Below the pieces are notes generated by a model, which was given only the letters and a program-made list of their open reading frames with translations, made no database searches and was not told the DNA's origin. This document shows positions 60,710 through 64,000 of a DNA stretch of 64,000 bases, piece after piece. The position numbers and the translations under genes were made by a program. Positions within the stretch are counted from its first letter, which is position 1. Each line of letters opens with the position of its first letter. Where the stretch lies: contig NZ_CP104562.2 in the NCBI RefSeq assembly GCF_025398155.2, positions 3,100,001 through 3,164,000 on the forward strand. The letters run 5' to 3'. This DNA is from Roseateles amylovorans. Lineage in GTDB: Bacteria > Pseudomonadota > Gammaproteobacteria > Burkholderiales > Burkholderiaceae_C.

Positions 60710-61234
60710 TCAGCCCTCGCGCTTGGCCAACTCGTACTTGCTGCGAAGCCGCTTCTCGGCGCTGCCCGAGACTTCGTACTTGGTGAGCCGCCAGCTCCTT
60801 GGGGTCACTTCCCATGCGTATTGGTCCGTTTGGCCGTCCTCGGCCTTTTCGAAATCCAACGCTGTGCCGCCGTCCTGGGCGGGTCGAGCACTGATCTTGT
60901 ACTCGACCCGGTTGGGTTTGCTGATGCCTGTGTTCCAGATCATTTGATGGCCGGCCAGGTCGAACTTCATCCGCTCGTATGAATAGACCGTCTTGCCTGG
61001 TCCGTCATCAAACACGTAGTACAGGGCCAGCTCATCCGGCGCGGCCAGCGACGCCGTCATCACGGTCTTGAGGGTGACCATCCGGTCCGGCTTCTGGTAG
61101 TCACGGTAAGTCAGCGTTCCGGCCCAGTGGCCCAGGGCTGATTCGAGAAACGCCAGCGGCTTGGGGTCATACAGTGCGCTGGCGGGGCGAGCGGCGAAGA
61201 GGCCCAGCGTCAGAAGAAGGAGGCGTCGTTGCAT
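60710..61234 (-). CDS. Secreted protein of unknown function
   Basis: This 174-residue protein has a signal peptide (LLLLTLGLFAARPASA) and then a beta-rich domain beginning YDPKPLAFLESALGHWAGTLTYRDYQKPDRMVTLKT. The layout, with WAGTLTYxDY followed by a YVFDDGPGKTVYSYERM strand, resembles small secreted lipocalin-like proteins, but no family could be assigned. ATG 61234 is chosen; an in-frame start at 61243 adds three residues. Short TCAGCCC tandem repeats overlap its stop codon. Confidence 0.65.
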   Translation of the reverse strand: MQRRLLLLTLGLFAARPASALYDPKPLAFLESALGHWAGTLTYRDYQKPDRMVTLKTVMTASLAAPDELALYYVFDDGPGKTVYSYERMKFDLAGHQMIWNTGISKPNRVEYKISARPAQDGGTALDFEKAEDGQTDQYAWEVTPRSWRLTKYEVSGSAEKRLRSKYELAKREG

Positions 61235-61536
61235 GCGTGTCACCTGTCCGGTTCTCTACCGAAACGATCTGTCGGACAGCACCGCATGCCGCGCAAGAAC
61301 CGCCGCGACCAGGCACGCCCCCGTCTGCGTGCCCGCTTTGCGCCGCTGAGGCCGTTTTCTACCGCCAACGGATGGGCAGCGAGGGCCGTGTGTCGGGCAG
61401 TCCGGGCACGGGGGCATGTTGCCAACATTCAGGGCGCCTCCCACCCAGAGCAACCCTATGTCAGCCACCCCGTTGTCACATCACCGGGTTAGGCTGACCG
61501 CTTCCTCATTGCGGGGCACCAGGCGGTGTCATCGGC
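61235..61536. other. Divergent gap without a recognised gene
   Basis: 302 bases between the secreted protein gene and the hemolysin-III gene. Only short chance frames are seen. Confidence 0.4.
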
Positions 61537-62292
61537 ATGCATCGTGGAGAGCGGTTGAATGCGGCGACCCATCTGTTGGGGCTGTTGCTGGCGATTCCGG
61601 CGGGCATTTGGCTGCTGCTGCAGACCTGGCCGACCGGCAGCCCGCTGAAACGGATGGTGGCGCTGGTCTTCGTCCTCTCGGTGGTGGGCCTTTATGCGGC
61701 CTCCACCATGTGCCACAGCACCCGAGGCCCGCGGCAGGCCTGGTGGGCGCGGCTGGACCATGCCGGCATCTTTGTGCTGATTGCCGGCACCGTCACGCCG
61801 TTCGCCCTGTTGACGGTGGGCGGCGGTTTCGGCTGGTGCGTGACCATTGCCGCCTGGGGCATGGCCTTCCTGGGCGTGCGGCAGATGCTTCGCGCCTCGG
61901 AAGGCGAGCCGCCGTTGAAGCTCTACCTCGGCTTTGGATGGTGCGCGGCGATCGCCGCCATCCCCGCCATGTGGAGTTTGCCGTGGCAGGGCGCGCTGCT
62001 GCTCGGCGCCGGGATCCTCATCTATACCGCCGGCACCTTCTTCTATCTCAACCGACCGGGCTACCGGCATGGGCATGGCGTGTGGCACTTGTTCGTGCTG
62101 GCGGGCACGATGAGCCACTTCTGGGCGGTCGCCGGTTATGCGGTGTGCGTGGAGCAGGGCGCCGAGGTGGCGGCGCAGCGAGCGCCGGTGGTGGGGGCGG
62201 TGTCGCGTCCGGCGACGAACACCGCGCTGAAGGTCGCTCGCTCAGCGGAGGGCCACCCTGCGACCCTCTTTGGAAAGGGCCATGCCCGCTGA
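61537..62292 (+). CDS. Hemolysin III family membrane protein (PAQR type)
   Basis: This 251-residue protein has about seven membrane segments. Family signs are MHRGERLNAATHLLGLLLAI at the start, YAASTMCHSTRG with the metal-site His, LDHAGIFVLIAGTVTPFALL and HGHGVWHLFVLAGTMSHFW near the end. The last 45 residues form a Ala/Pro-rich tail not typical of the family. Despite the name, members are membrane hydrolase-like proteins of unclear function. Confidence 0.87.
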   Translation: MHRGERLNAATHLLGLLLAIPAGIWLLLQTWPTGSPLKRMVALVFVLSVVGLYAASTMCHSTRGPRQAWWARLDHAGIFVLIAGTVTPFALLTVGGGFGWCVTIAAWGMAFLGVRQMLRASEGEPPLKLYLGFGWCAAIAAIPAMWSLPWQGALLLGAGILIYTAGTFFYLNRPGYRHGHGVWHLFVLAGTMSHFWAVAGYAVCVEQGAEVAAQRAPVVGAVSRPATNTALKVARSAEGHPATLFGKGHAR

Positions 62293-62316
62293 TGCTCGCG
62301 ACGCACGCGATCCAGA

Positions 62317-63354
62317 TCACGTCGCGTAGACAACCGGACAGTCCGGTCGAGGCCCCTCCAGCGCCGCAGGGTGATCCCGCGGCACCACCACGCTGCCGAA
62401 CAACAGACTGAAGGGCAGCGCGGGAGCCCCCAGCAAGGCCAGGTAAGTGTCCGGGAGATGCTGATGCAGGTTCTCGAAGACGTAGGCAATGAGCTCGCAC
62501 GGAATGCTGACCGGACGGACCTGTCCTTCCAGCGGTACCGCTTCGCCCACTGCGGCATAGCCATAGTTTCCTAACGCCAGTCGGGCGGCGGTCGCCATCA
62601 GCAGGGCGGCAACCACCATGCCGCCCTGGGGGTGGGGCTGATAGAAATCATGGGTCGCCCAGACCTGGTCCCAGCCGTAGGCGACCGAGTCGAGCGTATT
62701 GAATACGCGCCGCACCCGGCCCTCGAAGGGCGTTCCGGGCCCCAGCAGCGCCGCGAATGCCTGATTGCCGGGCGTCATGCCTGCAAAGCTGACACTGGAC
62801 ACCGCAAGCCCAGGAATGGCTTGAGACAGCTGCAGCGCCAGCACCGGCGCCAGGGTGCCTCCCAGGCTGTGACCGGTGACGGTGAGTGGCGGCGCCGTCG
62901 ACGATGCGGTGCCGGCCGTTGGATGACTCGGCTCGCTCATGCGCCGGGCCGCCTCCAGCAGGGAACACCCGTCCGTGTCCTTCAGCGCCAGCAGCCCCGC
63001 CAGGCCCTGGGCCGTGCCCGCCGAGATGCGGGCGCCCGGCGCCCCGGGCCAGTCCACCATCGTGCCGAAGGGGGAATCCTGCTGGCCGTCCGCCCAGTAG
63101 GCGGCGCAGAACGGATTCGGATAGGTGCCGCGGATGGCCAGCACGCTGTCGCCGCTGCGCCGGTTCCGGGCCATGAAGGCGAAGTTGACCGGCGGCGACG
63201 GGGGATCGGGCAGCCAGGCGACTTCCCAGTCGGCCGCCGTTGGCGTGGCTTCGGCGATATAGCCGGCAATCTTGGCGGGGTCGCCGTAGGCGATGCCCGC
63301 CAGCGTCATCAGCACTGCATCCGGTGTGGGCTGCGTGTCCATCGAGGGATTCAT
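62317..63354 (-). CDS. Class 3 lipase-like alpha/beta hydrolase
   Basis: This 345-residue protein has the lipase_3 pattern: VLAIRGTY in the first third, the nucleophile Ser in VTGHSLGGTLAP, and VSSVSFAGMTPGNQAFA after it, with a later NTLDSVAYGW strand near the acid. No clear signal peptide is visible. AAGGAG lies before ATG 63354. It follows the partial GH18 gene on the same strand with a 42-base gap. Substrate unknown. Confidence 0.8.
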   Translation of the reverse strand: MNPSMDTQPTPDAVLMTLAGIAYGDPAKIAGYIAEATPTAADWEVAWLPDPPSPPVNFAFMARNRRSGDSVLAIRGTYPNPFCAAYWADGQQDSPFGTMVDWPGAPGARISAGTAQGLAGLLALKDTDGCSLLEAARRMSEPSHPTAGTASSTAPPLTVTGHSLGGTLAPVLALQLSQAIPGLAVSSVSFAGMTPGNQAFAALLGPGTPFEGRVRRVFNTLDSVAYGWDQVWATHDFYQPHPQGGMVVAALLMATAARLALGNYGYAAVGEAVPLEGQVRPVSIPCELIAYVFENLHQHLPDTYLALLGAPALPFSLLFGSVVVPRDHPAALEGPRPDCPVVYAT

Positions 63355-63396
63355 GACGGATCTCCTTGCGCGCCGCCTGGCAGCGGCGCGCGCCAG

Positions 63397-64000
63397 TCAA
63401 GGGAGGTTGGCGTGGATGGTGCGCGTCCACGCCCCATCCGGCTCACCGGTCACACGCTGAAGATCCTGGCTGAGGTTCCACAGCATCATGCCGCGCTTGG
63501 TTCCGGCCGGCGGGCTCCATGCCGACAGGGCCGCCGTGTCCGCCAGCGACGTCCCTTGGGTGATCGATCCCACCTTGTCGGACTTCACCCCGATCGAGAT
63601 CTTGGACGCCGGGATCACCGTGCTGTACTGCTCCACCAGCGTCTTCATCTGATCCAGGTGGCTGAAGTACGACATGGTGTTGATGCCATCCAGGCAGGGT
63701 GCGAGGGTCTTGATCACGGCGCTGTCACGGTCGAACAGGTAGGTGTCCATCGTGAGCAGCGCCTGCGGCATTGCCTTTCGCATGCCTTGGACCGTCTTGC
63801 AGAAGGCATCGCCGGGAAACGAGTCCAGGTCCTCGTTGTCGATGTCGAAGCCGTCCAGATCCCAGCGCTCTGCCAGATCCGCGCACCAGGCACCGAACGC
63901 ATCAGGATCGGTGATGCCGGTGTTCCAGCCCACCGCCGGCGATGGGGTGCCGATGATGGAGAGCATGATCTTCAACGTCGGCGAGGACTGCCTCAGAGCC
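63397..64000 (-). CDS. GH18-family glycosidase, C-terminal part (runs off the right edge)
   Basis: The frame is open to the window end, so the N-terminus is missing. The visible part starts with LKIMLSIIGTPS, carries the catalytic DxxDxDxE motif as DGFDIDNE, and continues with MPQALLTMDTYL and GINTMSYFSH and a C-terminal GMMLWNLSQD strand. This fits GH18 endo-beta-N-acetylglucosaminidases or chitinases. The enzyme is shorter in its later loops than the chitinase at 47570. Confidence 0.82.
   Translation of the reverse strand, partial: ALRQSSPTLKIMLSIIGTPSPAVGWNTGITDPDAFGAWCADLAERWDLDGFDIDNEDLDSFPGDAFCKTVQGMRKAMPQALLTMDTYLFDRDSAVIKTLAPCLDGINTMSYFSHLDQMKTLVEQYSTVIPASKISIGVKSDKVGSITQGTSLADTAALSAWSPPAGTKRGMMLWNLSQDLQRVTGEPDGAWTRTIHANLP

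Noticed and set aside
1..64000. tRNA, rRNA, insertion sequence or prophage genes
   Set aside because: I looked for cloverleaf-type sequence, transposase or integrase motifs and found none that I could support.

Overview
The window comes from a high-GC Gram-negative bacterium. Protein style (lipoproteins, TonB receptor, four-helix chemoreceptors, a polyesterase close to Ideonella PETase, Lif-type lipase foldase) points to Burkholderiales, most likely the Roseateles/Mitsuaria/Rubrivivax group. That placement is inference from gene content; no rRNA or tRNA gene was found.

Layout. 1-3114: end of a caa3-type cytochrome oxidase operon (subunit I partial, subunit II with fused cytochrome c, a small lipoprotein cytochrome c) and a divergent diheme cytochrome c. 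3493-5187: secreted CBM2-GH5 cellulase with terminator. 5280-11063: housekeeping and unknown genes, a rhodanese remnant, a chemoreceptor and an AlkB-like oxygenase. 11563-15541: GH30, a lone sugar-binding protein and a GH16 lipoprotein in one unit. 15605-16477: a spherulin-4/GH135-like secreted protein. 17025-22010: a second chemoreceptor and a large multi-PAS hybrid histidine kinase. 22432-23649: a GH6 cellulase. 23848-29795: TonB-dependent receptor, cupin-like protein and FAD-dependent halogenase. 30101-37110: sugar ABC importer, GH1 beta-glucosidase and a LacI-family regulator. 37297-40914: a propeller-type sensor kinase. 41053-43519: a PETase-like polyesterase, a lipase-foldase-like protein and an AraC regulator. 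43726-49141: GH64, GH16 and GH18 secreted enzymes. 50373-53346: SGNH lipoprotein, MsrB-MsrA and serine acetyltransferase. 53787-58932: a third chemoreceptor and a second propeller kinase. 59054-60599: FrmR-type repressor and glutathione-dependent formaldehyde dehydrogenase. The rest holds small unknown genes, a hemolysin-III membrane protein, a class 3 lipase and a partial GH18.

The genes fit together as a polysaccharide scavenging region. Secreted GH64, GH16 and GH18 enzymes would open beta-1,3-glucan and chitin. The TonB receptor would take oligomers across the outer membrane and the periplasmic lipoprotein GH16 would trim them. The ABC importer would bring small gluco-oligosaccharides in, and the cytoplasmic GH1 and GH30 enzymes would finish the job. 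A 14-bp palindrome, TGAAAGCGCTTTCA, lies upstream of the GH30, TonB-receptor and ABC units, and near-matches lie upstream of the GH64 and GH18 units. The LacI-family gene beside the ABC operon is the obvious candidate for binding it. Together with the GH135-like protein, the set looks aimed at fungal cell walls, while the GH5 and GH6 cellulases and the polyesterase suggest plant surfaces too.
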